A stretch of DNA of 64,000 bases from Paenibacillus chondroitinus NBRC 15376 (lineage in GTDB: Bacteria; Bacillota; Bacilli; Paenibacillales; NBRC-103111): NCBI RefSeq assembly GCF_004000765.1, contig NZ_BILW01000004.1, positions 186,001 through 250,000 of the forward strand, read 5' to 3'. The position numbers and the translations under genes are program-made. Positions 1 to 8,671 of the stretch are shown piece by piece (within the stretch, counting starts at the first letter, position 1; each line of letters opens with the position of its first letter). The notes under the pieces were generated by a model. That model was not told the DNA's origin. It was given only the letters and a program-made list of their open reading frames with translations, and did no database searches.

Positions 1-2
1 AT

Positions 3-848
3 GTTGCGATACACTCAGCGAATCTGGAGCTGCACCGCGCGATTGCCACAATGCAGCAATGGCTCGAGAGTGCGCAAACAGGGGAAGAACAACGGAAGCA
101 GCAGCTTAGGAAGCTGGAGCAGTCTGAGCGGGAGTGTGCTGAGCTGCTTGAGCGTACGCTTTTCGAAGCGGAACTCAAAGAATTGAAGAAAGAGATTCAG
201 GAGCTTCTGTATTATGTGAAGCAGCGTACGATGTACCGGTTTGGTGAATTGTACAATTACGCCTTTAATCCTTCCACGTTCCGTGAGGAAGCCAGAGATC
301 CGAAGCAGGCGCTCCAGTCGGCCTGGGGTGAGCTGTTGCGCATGATCGGTTATGATCTTTCGCAAGAAGTACTTGCAACGACGCTGCGGGTTGAGAATCG
401 AATGAATCTGATATCCGGAAATCGTGTTAAACGTTGGGAAGAGCAGCTTCGCCAAGTTATGGATGGCTTCGAGAGCGGTTCATACGAATCCAACACATTT
501 GTTACGCCTGAAATCAGCTCCAAAATGGAAGCGCCCGAGATCTCACTTAAATTGTTGCAAAGTCATTTCAAGAACCCGAAGCAATTTTTTGAAGGGGATG
601 GCAAAAGCAAGCTGCGAGCAGATTTGGAAAATCGGATGACGGCTCCGGTCGCTCAGTTTGTTGAGCTTCAAACTGCAGAGCTTGAAGAGGCATATGCCAA
701 TCAGCTCGAAAACTGGTTGCTGAAACAGAAAAATCAGCTGCTTGGGCAGCTGAATGAGCATGCCGAAGGGATGCGCGATGCCCTTGAAATGAAGATTGAT
801 TTGAACGAACTAATATCCAAACAGCATCAATTAAAGTCGTTTGTTTAA
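3..848 (+). CDS. Dynamin-like GTPase, C-terminal part (5' truncated by window edge)
   Basis: The frame is open from the left edge to the TAA at 846-848, so this is the end of a larger gene. The 281 visible residues are highly charged and helical, with long coiled-coil stretches (Glu/Lys/Gln-rich around residues 25-70 and 220-270), as in the stalk and trunk helices of bacterial dynamin-like proteins such as B. subtilis DynA. The patch reading ELLRMIGYDLSQEV is the most family-like part. The GTPase domain lies outside the window, so the assignment rests on the helical tail alone. Family members remodel membranes and help cells survive membrane damage and phage attack. A strong terminator follows at once. 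Confidence 0.6.
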   Translation, partial: VAIHSANLELHRAIATMQQWLESAQTGEEQRKQQLRKLEQSERECAELLERTLFEAELKELKKEIQELLYYVKQRTMYRFGELYNYAFNPSTFREEARDPKQALQSAWGELLRMIGYDLSQEVLATTLRVENRMNLISGNRVKRWEEQLRQVMDGFESGSYESNTFVTPEISSKMEAPEISLKLLQSHFKNPKQFFEGDGKSKLRADLENRMTAPVAQFVELQTAELEEAYANQLENWLLKQKNQLLGQLNEHAEGMRDALEMKIDLNELISKQHQLKSFV

Positions 849-861
849 CATTTAAACAATA

Positions 862-900
862 GGGTTGGTCATGTTCAATTGAACGTGATCAGCCCTTTTT
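862..900 (+). terminator. Rho-independent terminator after the dynamin-like gene
   Basis: A near-perfect hairpin of about 15 base pairs (GGGTTGGTCATGTTC against GAACGTGATCAGCCC, G-U pairs allowed) is followed by five T residues, 13 bases after the stop codon. Confidence 0.9.
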
Positions 901-1118
901 CACGTACCGCTATGTAAAGGCTTACATTGATGGTTATTGGGATGATTTTAAAGAATAGGGTGGATTCCTGCACGTTTTTGTGAAGTTATGGGCTTTTAAG
1001 CGAATATATCACGCATTCTTCTGATTGCCCGCATATAGGGATGGTGTTAAGATTCATTAAGTATTAAAACGCTTACCTAGCTTTTCCAAATTCACCTTCT
1101 TGAGGAGGGGTCACCAAA

Positions 1119-2954
1119 GTGGATGTATTCAGGCAACTGAAGCCCTATTTTTGGCCAGAGAAAAAACTGTTTTTTGGAGCCATTCTATGTTTAGCCCTAG
1201 CAACTGCATTAGGTCTCGTTTATCCGAATTTACTCCGGTATCTCATCGATAACGTGATCGCAAAAAAGCAATTTGAACTCGTTCCAAAATTAGCAATTAT
1301 TGTTGTGATTGTCGTTTCTATGAAAGGGATGTTTCAATTCCTGCATGGCTTGCTAGGGGGCCGATTGGGCAACCGGGTTGCGTATCATTTGCGGAATGCG
1401 CTTTATAACAAGCTGCAGTATTTATCCTTTCAGTACTACGATCAAGCAAGAACAGGGGACTTAATGTCCAGATTGACGGCTGATTTGGAAGCAATTCGGC
1501 AATTCATCGGATTTGGTTTTGCTCAACTATTAAACGTTCTACTAATGTTGATTTTCGGTATGAGCATGATGTTCTCCATCAATTGGAAGTTAGCTTTACT
1601 GACCATGATTTCGATGCCATTTCTGGCGTTTACGGCCATTCGTTTTGAAGGCAAAATTCATCCCGCATTCCGGATGGTACGCCAATCGCTTAGTTCGATG
1701 ACAACCGCGGTACAAGAGAACATCACAGGGGTTCGGACCGTCAAATCGTTCGCGCGTGAAGCTCATGAGGTGACTAAGTTTTCAGCCCGTAATGAGGACT
1801 ACAAGGCGATGAATATTGAAAGTTCCGGGATTTGGGCGAAATACTTTCCGATCATGGAAATTCTGGCGAATCTGAGCGTCGTTATGCTGCTTGGCGTTGG
1901 AGGTTACATGGTCATCCAGGATACGATTTCCCTAGGTGAGCTGGTTGCTTGCTTCAGCTTAATCTGGTACATCATCGGACCGATGTGGGGACTTGGTTTC
2001 CATATCAACAACTTCACGAATACGAAAGCTTCTGGCGAGAAAATTCTCGATATTTTGCATCAATATTTACACGTGAAAGATCAAGCGGATGCAGCGGTTG
2101 TAACAAGCAGCCAAGTGAAAGGTCATGTGCGTTTCGACAATGTGACATTTGCTTATCCAGAGAAGCAGCCAGCTTTATACGACTTCAATTTGGATGCTCC
2201 AGCAGGCTCAGTTATTGGGCTTCTAGGCAGCACAGGTTCAGGTAAAACGACGGTGATCTCTCTGCTAATGAGAGCGTACAATGTGAAAGACGGCCGAGTA
2301 ATGCTCGATGGCAAAGACGTTCGTTCGCTTGAGATTGAAAGCTATCGCAGCCAGATTGCAACCGTTTTCCAAGAAACGTTCTTATTCTCTTCCACTATTC
2401 TTAACAATATCGCTTATGGTCGCAAAGATGTTACGATGGATGAAATTATTCGAGCAGCGAAATTGGCTAAAGCACATGAATTCATTTCTGAGCTGCCGGA
2501 AGGTTATGATACTGTTGTCGGCGAGCGCGGATTAGGCTTATCAGGCGGTCAAAAGCAGCGTATTGCCATTGCTCGAGCACTGATCAAAGATCCCAAAATC
2601 CTGGTGCTTGATGATGCAACGAGCGCTGTTGATATGGAAACAGAACACGAGATCCAAGCAGGCTTTAGTGAAGTCATGAAGGGAAGAACGACATTTATTA
2701 TTGCGCATCGGATTTCTTCCTTGAAGCATGCTGATGAAATTATCGTCTTGGATAAAGGACGAATCGTTCAAAGAGGCAAACATCACGAGCTTCTGCAGCA
2801 GGAAGGCCTCTATCGTCAAACTTACGATATTCAATACGCGGATCAACCTAAGCAAGCGACTGAAGATGATCAAGTTGCTGCAGCCAAAGATAGTGAATTA
2901 GATGCGACAACGCGAAACCATTCCTCTTTGCAAGAAAGAAGGTTAGCACATTGA
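1119..2954 (+). CDS. ABC exporter half-transporter with degenerate Walker B (heterodimer subunit 1)
   Basis: A 611-residue fused permease-ATPase of the multidrug/lipid exporter class. Six membrane segments fill roughly residues 1-310 and the ATPase domain follows. Walker A (GSTGSGKTT) starts near residue 370, the signature is LSGGQ near 474, and Walker B reads VLDD: the catalytic glutamate is replaced by Asp499. A canonical partner is encoded next door with a 4-bp overlap. This is the pattern of heterodimeric exporters such as BmrC/BmrD and TM287/288, where one ATP site is degenerate. The start is GTG with GAGGAGGGG about 9 bases upstream. The substrate cannot be told from sequence. Confidence 0.93.
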   Translation: MDVFRQLKPYFWPEKKLFFGAILCLALATALGLVYPNLLRYLIDNVIAKKQFELVPKLAIIVVIVVSMKGMFQFLHGLLGGRLGNRVAYHLRNALYNKLQYLSFQYYDQARTGDLMSRLTADLEAIRQFIGFGFAQLLNVLLMLIFGMSMMFSINWKLALLTMISMPFLAFTAIRFEGKIHPAFRMVRQSLSSMTTAVQENITGVRTVKSFAREAHEVTKFSARNEDYKAMNIESSGIWAKYFPIMEILANLSVVMLLGVGGYMVIQDTISLGELVACFSLIWYIIGPMWGLGFHINNFTNTKASGEKILDILHQYLHVKDQADAAVVTSSQVKGHVRFDNVTFAYPEKQPALYDFNLDAPAGSVIGLLGSTGSGKTTVISLLMRAYNVKDGRVMLDGKDVRSLEIESYRSQIATVFQETFLFSSTILNNIAYGRKDVTMDEIIRAAKLAKAHEFISELPEGYDTVVGERGLGLSGGQKQRIAIARALIKDPKILVLDDATSAVDMETEHEIQAGFSEVMKGRTTFIIAHRISSLKHADEIIVLDKGRIVQRGKHHELLQQEGLYRQTYDIQYADQPKQATEDDQVAAAKDSELDATTRNHSSLQERRLAH

Positions 2955-4798
2955 GTACGAAATCAAATCAAGCCGAGGCGGCTGCCAAGAACGAAGATTC
3001 TCAAGTCGGGCAACGATTTGTTTACCAGGATGATGAGTTGATTGATAAGCCCTTCGATTGGGGTCAATTGAAACGTTTATTTAGTTATATGAAGCCCTAT
3101 AAGAAACAAATGCTCCCGATTATCATTATTATGATGTTAGTTGGAGCTATCACCAAATTGACAGTACCGCTACTGATTAGAGAAGCGATTGATAATGCTA
3201 TTGTACCTAAAAATACGAACCTGCTGCTAATCATCGTCGGTGTCATGCTTGGCGTATATATCATCCAATGGCTGGCAAATACGTTCCGAATTAAGTACAC
3301 GAATATGATTGGACAACGCGTCATTTACGATTTGCGGCACGATTTGTTCAGCCACATTCAAAAGCTGTCGTTCCGATTCTTCGATACACGACCAGCAGGA
3401 TCTGTCCTTGTTCGTGTAACGAATTATGTAAACTCACTGCAAGATTTGTTTACAAACGGGGTCGTTAACCTGTTGATTGACGTCGTGCAGCTTGTTGGGA
3501 TCATTATTATTTTGTTGACTTTTAATTTTAAATTAGGGGCTGCCATTATTGTAACGGTTCCTATCATGTTCTTGATTTCTACCAAGCTGCGCAAGAAAAT
3601 TCGCCATGCCTGGCAAGATGTAACGATGAAACAATCGCGGCTGAATGCCCATTTGAATGAGTGTATTCAAGGGATACGGGTCACCCAAGCTTATTCGCAG
3701 GAAAAAGAAAATATTCAGTTTTTCACTAAAATGAACATGGTTAACCGTCTATCCTGGAATCGCGCTTCGATGCTCAATCAGACGTTCGGTCCTCTCATCG
3801 AGATAACAGGAGCAATCGGATACTGCATTCTCTTCTGGATGGGTGCTTATTTGATCCAAACGGAGGAAATCTCAGTCGGTTTATTGGTTGCTTTCGCTAC
3901 TTACATAGGTTATTTCTGGGAGCCGATTACGCGCCTGGGTCAAATGTATTCGCAACTGCTAATTGCAATGGCTTCTGCTGAGCGGATCTTCGAATTTATC
4001 GACGAAAAGCCTTCTGTCGCTGAGCTTGAAGACGCGAAAGACCTGCCTAACATCAAAGGTAATGTGAAATTTGAAAATCTCGTATTCGAGTACGAGGCTG
4101 GTCGTCCGGCATTAAAAGGTTTTAATCTGGAGGTGCATGCAGGGCAATCTATTGCGTTAGTTGGGCACACGGGATCAGGTAAAAGTACCATTATGAATCT
4201 GCTTTGTCGATTCTATGATCCTACAGAAGGACGTATTCTGATTGACGGCACTAACATTCGCGATGTTACGATTCAAAGCGTGCGTTCCCAAATTGGCGTC
4301 GTGCTGCAGGATACGTTTATTTTCTCGGGCACGATTCGAGATAACATCCGTTTTGGTCGGTTGGATGCAACGAATGAAGAGATTGAACAGGCTGCTAAAG
4401 CCGTTCATGCGCATGACTTTATCGTCGGCTTGCCGAATGGCTATGACACGGAGGTACAGGAACGCGGAAATGTGTTATCGATGGGGCAACGTCAGTTGAT
4501 TTCCTTTGCGAGGGCACTGCTTGCGAATCCACGAGTGCTCATTCTGGACGAAGCGACGGCAAGTATCGATACGGATACGGAGCTGAAAATTCAAGAAGCC
4601 CTCAAAACGCTTCTTGCCGGGCGGACTTCCTTCATCGTGGCGCATAGGCTTTCTACGATTCGCAACGCGGATAAAATCGTCGTGCTGGATCATGGCCGCA
4701 TGATGGAAATCGGCAATCATGATGAATTGATGAAGGAGCAGAAGATTTATTACGGTTTGATTCAAGCGCAGTATAAGTTTTTGCAGGATGCTGTTTAG
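2951..4798 (+). CDS. ABC exporter half-transporter, catalytic partner (heterodimer subunit 2)
   Basis: A 615-residue fused permease-ATPase, translated from TTG inside the stop of the upstream subunit (TTGA overlap), so translation is probably coupled. Membrane helices lie between about residues 50 and 340. Walker A (GHTGSGKST) starts near residue 405, the signature is LSMGQ at 509-513, and Walker B ends in a proper DE with Glu534; the H-loop reads AHRLS. It therefore supplies the intact Walker B to the pair. The N-terminal extension of about 35 polar residues is common in this partner type (YfiC/BmrD-like). A terminator directly follows. Confidence 0.93.
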   Translation: MSTKSNQAEAAAKNEDSQVGQRFVYQDDELIDKPFDWGQLKRLFSYMKPYKKQMLPIIIIMMLVGAITKLTVPLLIREAIDNAIVPKNTNLLLIIVGVMLGVYIIQWLANTFRIKYTNMIGQRVIYDLRHDLFSHIQKLSFRFFDTRPAGSVLVRVTNYVNSLQDLFTNGVVNLLIDVVQLVGIIIILLTFNFKLGAAIIVTVPIMFLISTKLRKKIRHAWQDVTMKQSRLNAHLNECIQGIRVTQAYSQEKENIQFFTKMNMVNRLSWNRASMLNQTFGPLIEITGAIGYCILFWMGAYLIQTEEISVGLLVAFATYIGYFWEPITRLGQMYSQLLIAMASAERIFEFIDEKPSVAELEDAKDLPNIKGNVKFENLVFEYEAGRPALKGFNLEVHAGQSIALVGHTGSGKSTIMNLLCRFYDPTEGRILIDGTNIRDVTIQSVRSQIGVVLQDTFIFSGTIRDNIRFGRLDATNEEIEQAAKAVHAHDFIVGLPNGYDTEVQERGNVLSMGQRQLISFARALLANPRVLILDEATASIDTDTELKIQEALKTLLAGRTSFIVAHRLSTIRNADKIVVLDHGRMMEIGNHDELMKEQKIYYGLIQAQYKFLQDAV

Positions 4799-4802
4799 TC
4801 AT

Positions 4803-4843
4803 AAACCTGGCGGTGTAGTTCATGCCGCTAGGTTTATTTTTTT
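4803..4843 (+). terminator. Terminator of the ABC exporter operon
   Basis: AAACCTGGCGG pairs with CCGCTAGGTTT across a 10-base loop, followed by a run of seven T residues five bases behind the stop codon. Confidence 0.9.
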
Positions 4844-4909
4844 GCTAAAAGTGGGGGGAGGTGTATGCAAAGTTTTCCTACTGAAACCTATTAGCACGCT
4901 ATTTCTCCT

Positions 4910-5424
4910 GCTAACGGACCCACATGTCGCTATTCGGCCAAATTAACCATTTTTGAGAATCTAACGGACCGAGGAGCTGTTATTTATCGGCTTTACAGTG
5001 GTTTCAGCTAGTTTCAAGACGATTAAGGTCACCTGTGTCCGTTAAATTCAAAATTAGCTCCAAAAGTAACCAATAGTGGCGACTGAGTCCGTTAGAATAT
5101 TGTAAACGTAACAAGTTGAACTGTGCCACCTGTAAGCTGAAAATCACGACTCCCACAATAGTAACACTACCCTCAGTAACACAACACACCCACCAACAGT
5201 AGCAACAACAGTAGAACACCGCACACCTACCATCATATCAGAAGCATCACCATAAGTTGCACCACCTTCAGTAATATCGCAACACTACCAACAGTTGAAA
5301 CTGTAATCGAAGCAGCACCACGATACCTTCAATTATCTTCATCCCACGCCATACATCTGCTGCTGTAACGCATCCAAATGTCGCTATTCCGCAATACCAG
5401 CACATTTTGTGATTCTAACAGTCA
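4910..5424. repeat. Three copies of a ~60-bp intergenic repeat, one inverted
   Basis: This gene-free stretch holds three related units near 4910-4975 (+), 5036-5098 (-) and 5364-5424 (+). Each has the plan TAACGGAC, then GTCGC(cA)CTATT or GTCGCTATT, then a TTTTG segment, then a second TAACGGAC or TAACAGTC. The first two copies face each other. Between 5100 and 5340 the DNA is CA/ACC-rich and low in complexity. I see no supportable gene between 4844 and 5650. The units look like a dispersed intergenic element, possibly able to form RNA structure. Confidence 0.65.
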
Positions 5425-5560
5425 CTAATCCCCTCTAACCTGTGCAGAGACTCTTTCATAAAAAAAGCCCAAGAAAATCAAGCTACTTTACCTACCTTCC
5501 ACGATCCAACCGATGTACTCACTAATTCGCAACCCTCCACCTCACTAAACACACAAAGAC

Positions 5561-5578
5561 TAGCGGAACATTCCGCTA
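5561..5578. repeat. Perfect TAGCGGAA palindrome in the intergenic region
   Basis: TAGCGGAA and TTCCGCTA flank a two-base centre. A further half-copy (TAGCGGAAC) begins about ten bases after it. It lies ~80 bp upstream of the esterase promoter, so it could be an operator, but it may equally belong to the dispersed repeats of this region. Confidence 0.5.
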
Positions 5579-5657
5579 AGCCAAATCATAGCGGAACTGG
5601 TGTCCTCAATTTCGAGGATATCAATCAATTACACAAACCAAAAAATAATTGAGACTG

Positions 5658-5685
5658 TTTGATTTCTGGCTAAATATGTTATACT
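5658..5685 (+). promoter_or_regulatory. Probable sigma-A promoter of the SGNH esterase gene
   Basis: An extended -10 box (TG-T-TATACT, hexamer at 5680-5685) follows a TTTGAT/TTGATT -35-like sequence at a spacing of 15-16. It lies about 118 bases upstream of the chosen start codon. Confidence 0.6.
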
Positions 5686-5803
5686 ATCCAAACGAACATA
5701 TGATCGTTTTTTTGGCACTGCCTTTTTGCAGCGTTTGCAAATTTATTCTAGAAGCTATACTCTTAGTATGAATTATGCCATTTATTCGCAGGAGGGGACA
5801 TTT

Positions 5804-6619
5804 TTGAGATCATCTCGCTTCATATGGGGAACAATTGGCTTAACCGCATCTATTACGACGATTGTTTTCGCTGTAGGATTTGCTTACGCGGCGAATCAGA
5901 TATGGTTTCCGAAGGCTTCCGGATCGCTTCAATTAGCGACAGAGGCTCCGAAGAAGGAATCGATGATTGAAAGCAAAGCAAAGCTGCAAATTGTAGCGCT
6001 CGGCGATTCATTAACGGCAGGAACGGGTGACAATACAGGTAAAGGTTATGTGGGCCGCTTCCGTGAAAAGCTGGAGAAGGAAACGGGCAAACCGGTATTT
6101 GTGCTTAATAATTTAGCAATTCCAGGCTATAAGAGCGACCAGCTGCTGGCTGATCTGGCGCTAAAGAAGACACAGGATGCGCTTGCGCAGGCAGATATTA
6201 TCTTGCTTACTATCGGCGGAAATGATATTTTTGCAGGTGGAGACGGACTTTTTCAAGGGGATAATCAGACAGAGTTTAACCCTGAGGCAGCGGTAAGTCG
6301 TGTGGCTCCGGCGCTCGATAAAGTGCAGAAAATTCTCGAAGCGATTAATAAGGCCAACCCGAAGGCAACCGTGATGTACGTAGGCTTATATCATCCATTT
6401 TTAGATATGGATCCGAAACAGGAAGGTTCACTTATTGTGCAGCGCTGGAATAATGGCGTTTTCGAAATGATCAATCGTTATCCACAAATGGTAATTGTCC
6501 CGACTTATGATTTGTTTAAACAAAATTTGATTAAATATTTGTCTTCGGCTGATCATTTTCATCCTAATGCGGATGGATATGAGCGAATTGCAGATCGAAT
6601 TTTACAAATTCTGAAGTAA
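5804..6619 (+). CDS. SGNH/GDSL-type esterase, membrane-anchored or secreted
   Basis: A 271-residue protein with an N-terminal hydrophobic segment (about residues 7-30) and a complete SGNH hydrolase domain. Block I reads GDSLTAGTGD with the nucleophilic serine, block III reads GGNDIF, and the C-terminal block has DHFHPN with the catalytic Asp and His. It resembles Bacillus YpmR, a lipase/esterase-like protein; the substrate is unknown. The frame extends upstream to 5726, but the TTG at 5804 is preceded at six bases by GGAGGGG and gives a sensible signal-anchor, so I start there. An ABC exporter pair follows after 15 bases, probably in the same transcript. Confidence 0.88.
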   Translation: MRSSRFIWGTIGLTASITTIVFAVGFAYAANQIWFPKASGSLQLATEAPKKESMIESKAKLQIVALGDSLTAGTGDNTGKGYVGRFREKLEKETGKPVFVLNNLAIPGYKSDQLLADLALKKTQDALAQADIILLTIGGNDIFAGGDGLFQGDNQTEFNPEAAVSRVAPALDKVQKILEAINKANPKATVMYVGLYHPFLDMDPKQEGSLIVQRWNNGVFEMINRYPQMVIVPTYDLFKQNLIKYLSSADHFHPNADGYERIADRILQILK

Positions 6620-6634
6620 TGGGGGGCAGGCAAA

Positions 6635-7600
6635 GTGACAGAAGCAGTAATCGTTCCTGATACCGTATTATCCGTGAAAAATTTGAGAAAACAAATTAAA
6701 AATAAAGAGATTATCAAGGGGATTTCCTTTGATGTCTATGCCGGTGAAATTTTCGGTTTTTTAGGGCCTAACGGATCCGGTAAAACAACAACCATTCGAA
6801 TGCTTGTTGATCTAATTCGGCCAACGGAAGGGACGATTCACATTTGTGGATTTGACGTCCGCAAGGAGCACAATCAAGCCATGCGTCATGTTGGCTGCAT
6901 TGTAGAGAATCCGGAGTTGTATTCGTACTTAACGGGCTGGGAAAATCTCGAGCATTTCGCAAGAATGCTGCCGGATGTTGACGAGCAGAGAATCCATGAG
7001 GTTGTCGAAATTGTTTCGATGGATGGGCGAATTCATGATAAAGTTCGTACCTATTCCCTCGGCATGAGGCAGCGGCTTGGTATCGCGCAAGCGCTTCTTG
7101 GGCGGCCGAGCTTGTTAATTTTGGACGAGCCTACCAATGGACTTGATCCGCAAGGAATCAAGGAAATGAGGGAATTTATTCAGCGTTTGGCGGCTGATGG
7201 ATTGAGCTTGTTTGTTTCCAGCCATCTATTGAGCGAGATTCAGCAAATGTGTGACCGTGTAGCGATTATTAGCCATGGCCAAGTCATTCAAGTAGGAGCG
7301 GTAAATGAGTTGATTGCGCAAGGCGGCAAAGTGGTTTGGTCCGTGTCTCCGGCCGATAAGGCTGAGGGGCTTCTCGATGCGTCTCCACTTGTGAACGCGA
7401 TTGAGGAAATTGGGCAAGATGATCCCATGCATACACATGATTCTGTGAGACAAATTGTTACCCAGATGGATAAAGAGCATGTCCCGCAAATAAGTAGGCA
7501 ATTGATGGAAGCAGGAATTAGCCTCTACGCTGTAGAAATCAAGAACCCAACGCTGGAAGATTTGTTCTTGAGCCTAACCGAGGGTGAAACCATACAATAG
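6635..7600 (+). CDS. ABC-2 type transporter ATP-binding protein
   Basis: A 321-residue cytoplasmic ATPase of the BcrA/CcmA-like exporter class. Walker A is GPNGSGKTT, the signature region reads YSLGMRQRLG, and Walker B is LLILDEPTNG with an intact glutamate. The last ~90 residues after the ATPase core are typical of this class. The GTG start has a G-rich ribosome site (GGGGGGC). The permease gene starts six bases after the stop, so the two form an export system. Substrate unknown; relatives move peptides, antibiotics or lipids. Confidence 0.92.
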   Translation: MTEAVIVPDTVLSVKNLRKQIKNKEIIKGISFDVYAGEIFGFLGPNGSGKTTTIRMLVDLIRPTEGTIHICGFDVRKEHNQAMRHVGCIVENPELYSYLTGWENLEHFARMLPDVDEQRIHEVVEIVSMDGRIHDKVRTYSLGMRQRLGIAQALLGRPSLLILDEPTNGLDPQGIKEMREFIQRLAADGLSLFVSSHLLSEIQQMCDRVAIISHGQVIQVGAVNELIAQGGKVVWSVSPADKAEGLLDASPLVNAIEEIGQDDPMHTHDSVRQIVTQMDKEHVPQISRQLMEAGISLYAVEIKNPTLEDLFLSLTEGETIQ

Positions 7601-7606
7601 GGGACG

Positions 7607-8608
7607 GTGAAAGAAATGCGTATTCTGTATGAACTCGTCAAAAATGAATGTATCAAAATGATCAAGAAAAAACGATTTTATTTGATCATCCTGATCCTGC
7701 TTGCCCTTATTCCTATGTTTACTTATGCACAAATGAGAGTGGCTCAAAATACACAAAAGCAATTTGGTACGACAGACTGGAAGGCGGATCAGCGCCAGAA
7801 AATTATTGATTGGGAGAAGCGTTTAACCTCTGCACGTACGCCAGACGAATGGAAGCAGCAGCTTAAAGTGCAGATACAAATTGCTAATTATTATCTGGAA
7901 CAAGATGTCGATCCGAGCTCGCCGAATGCCGTTACTTTCACGCGTGAATTTGTCAAAAATGCTGTCTCTTTATTCATTCCGCTGATCATCATGGTCATTT
8001 CGGCAGATATCGTATCATCCGAGCATTCTACGGGGACTATTAAATTATTGTTGACAAGACCGGTCCGGCGATGGAAAATCCTATTGAGCAAATTAATTAC
8101 TGTTATTTTCTTTACTTCGCTTACGGTTCTTTCGACCGGTGTGCTGTGTTACTTGATTTCCGGCCTTGTTTTCGGCTATAACGGATGGACGATGCCCATT
8201 TTTACAGGCATTCAGATCAGTGGCACGGATGTAGACTTCAGTCTGGTAAGAGCGGTTGATCAGTGGTTCTTCCTCTTGATGGAGTTTGGATTAGTTTGGT
8301 TTTCGGCATTAGTCGTCGCACTGATGTCGTTAATGATCTCTGTTCTCATTCGATCAACAGCTGCCGGTATGGGGGTCATGCTCGCAGTCTTAATTTCGGG
8401 GACGATTCTTTCGAACATGGTGTCATCTTGGGAAACAGCTAAGTATTTGTTTATGGTCAACTTGGACTTAACCAAATATCTTACAGGAGGTCTGCCGCCG
8501 ATAAAAGGTATGGATTTGGCCTTCTCGCTAAGTGTATTAAGTGTATGGGCCGCGATTTCGCTGATTGTTTCCTTTACTGTTTTCTCCCGCAAGGATATAT
8601 TGAATTAA
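7607..8608 (+). CDS. ABC-2 type transporter permease
   Basis: A 333-residue integral membrane protein. Residues 20-42 form the first helix, a polar extracellular loop of about 80 residues follows, and further helices lie in the second half (around residues 118-140, 160-190, 220-265 and 305-328). The segment SSEHSTGTIKLLLTRPV is typical of ABC-2 permeases. GTG at 7607 is taken as start because of the AGGGGACG just upstream; an in-frame ATG at 7616 is possible. It pairs with the preceding ATPase. Confidence 0.88.
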   Translation: MKEMRILYELVKNECIKMIKKKRFYLIILILLALIPMFTYAQMRVAQNTQKQFGTTDWKADQRQKIIDWEKRLTSARTPDEWKQQLKVQIQIANYYLEQDVDPSSPNAVTFTREFVKNAVSLFIPLIIMVISADIVSSEHSTGTIKLLLTRPVRRWKILLSKLITVIFFTSLTVLSTGVLCYLISGLVFGYNGWTMPIFTGIQISGTDVDFSLVRAVDQWFFLLMEFGLVWFSALVVALMSLMISVLIRSTAAGMGVMLAVLISGTILSNMVSSWETAKYLFMVNLDLTKYLTGGLPPIKGMDLAFSLSVLSVWAAISLIVSFTVFSRKDILN

Positions 8609-8671
8609 CAAGATATTTGGAGTCGCGAAACTCCTATCAAAGAACCCTATATTAGAAAAAGGAGGGCTTCA

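Noticed and set aside
5004-5219. 71-codon minus-strand frame in the repeat-rich gap
   Set aside because: Its sequence is low-complexity (Cys/Val/Gly runs from CA-rich DNA) and has no ribosome site.
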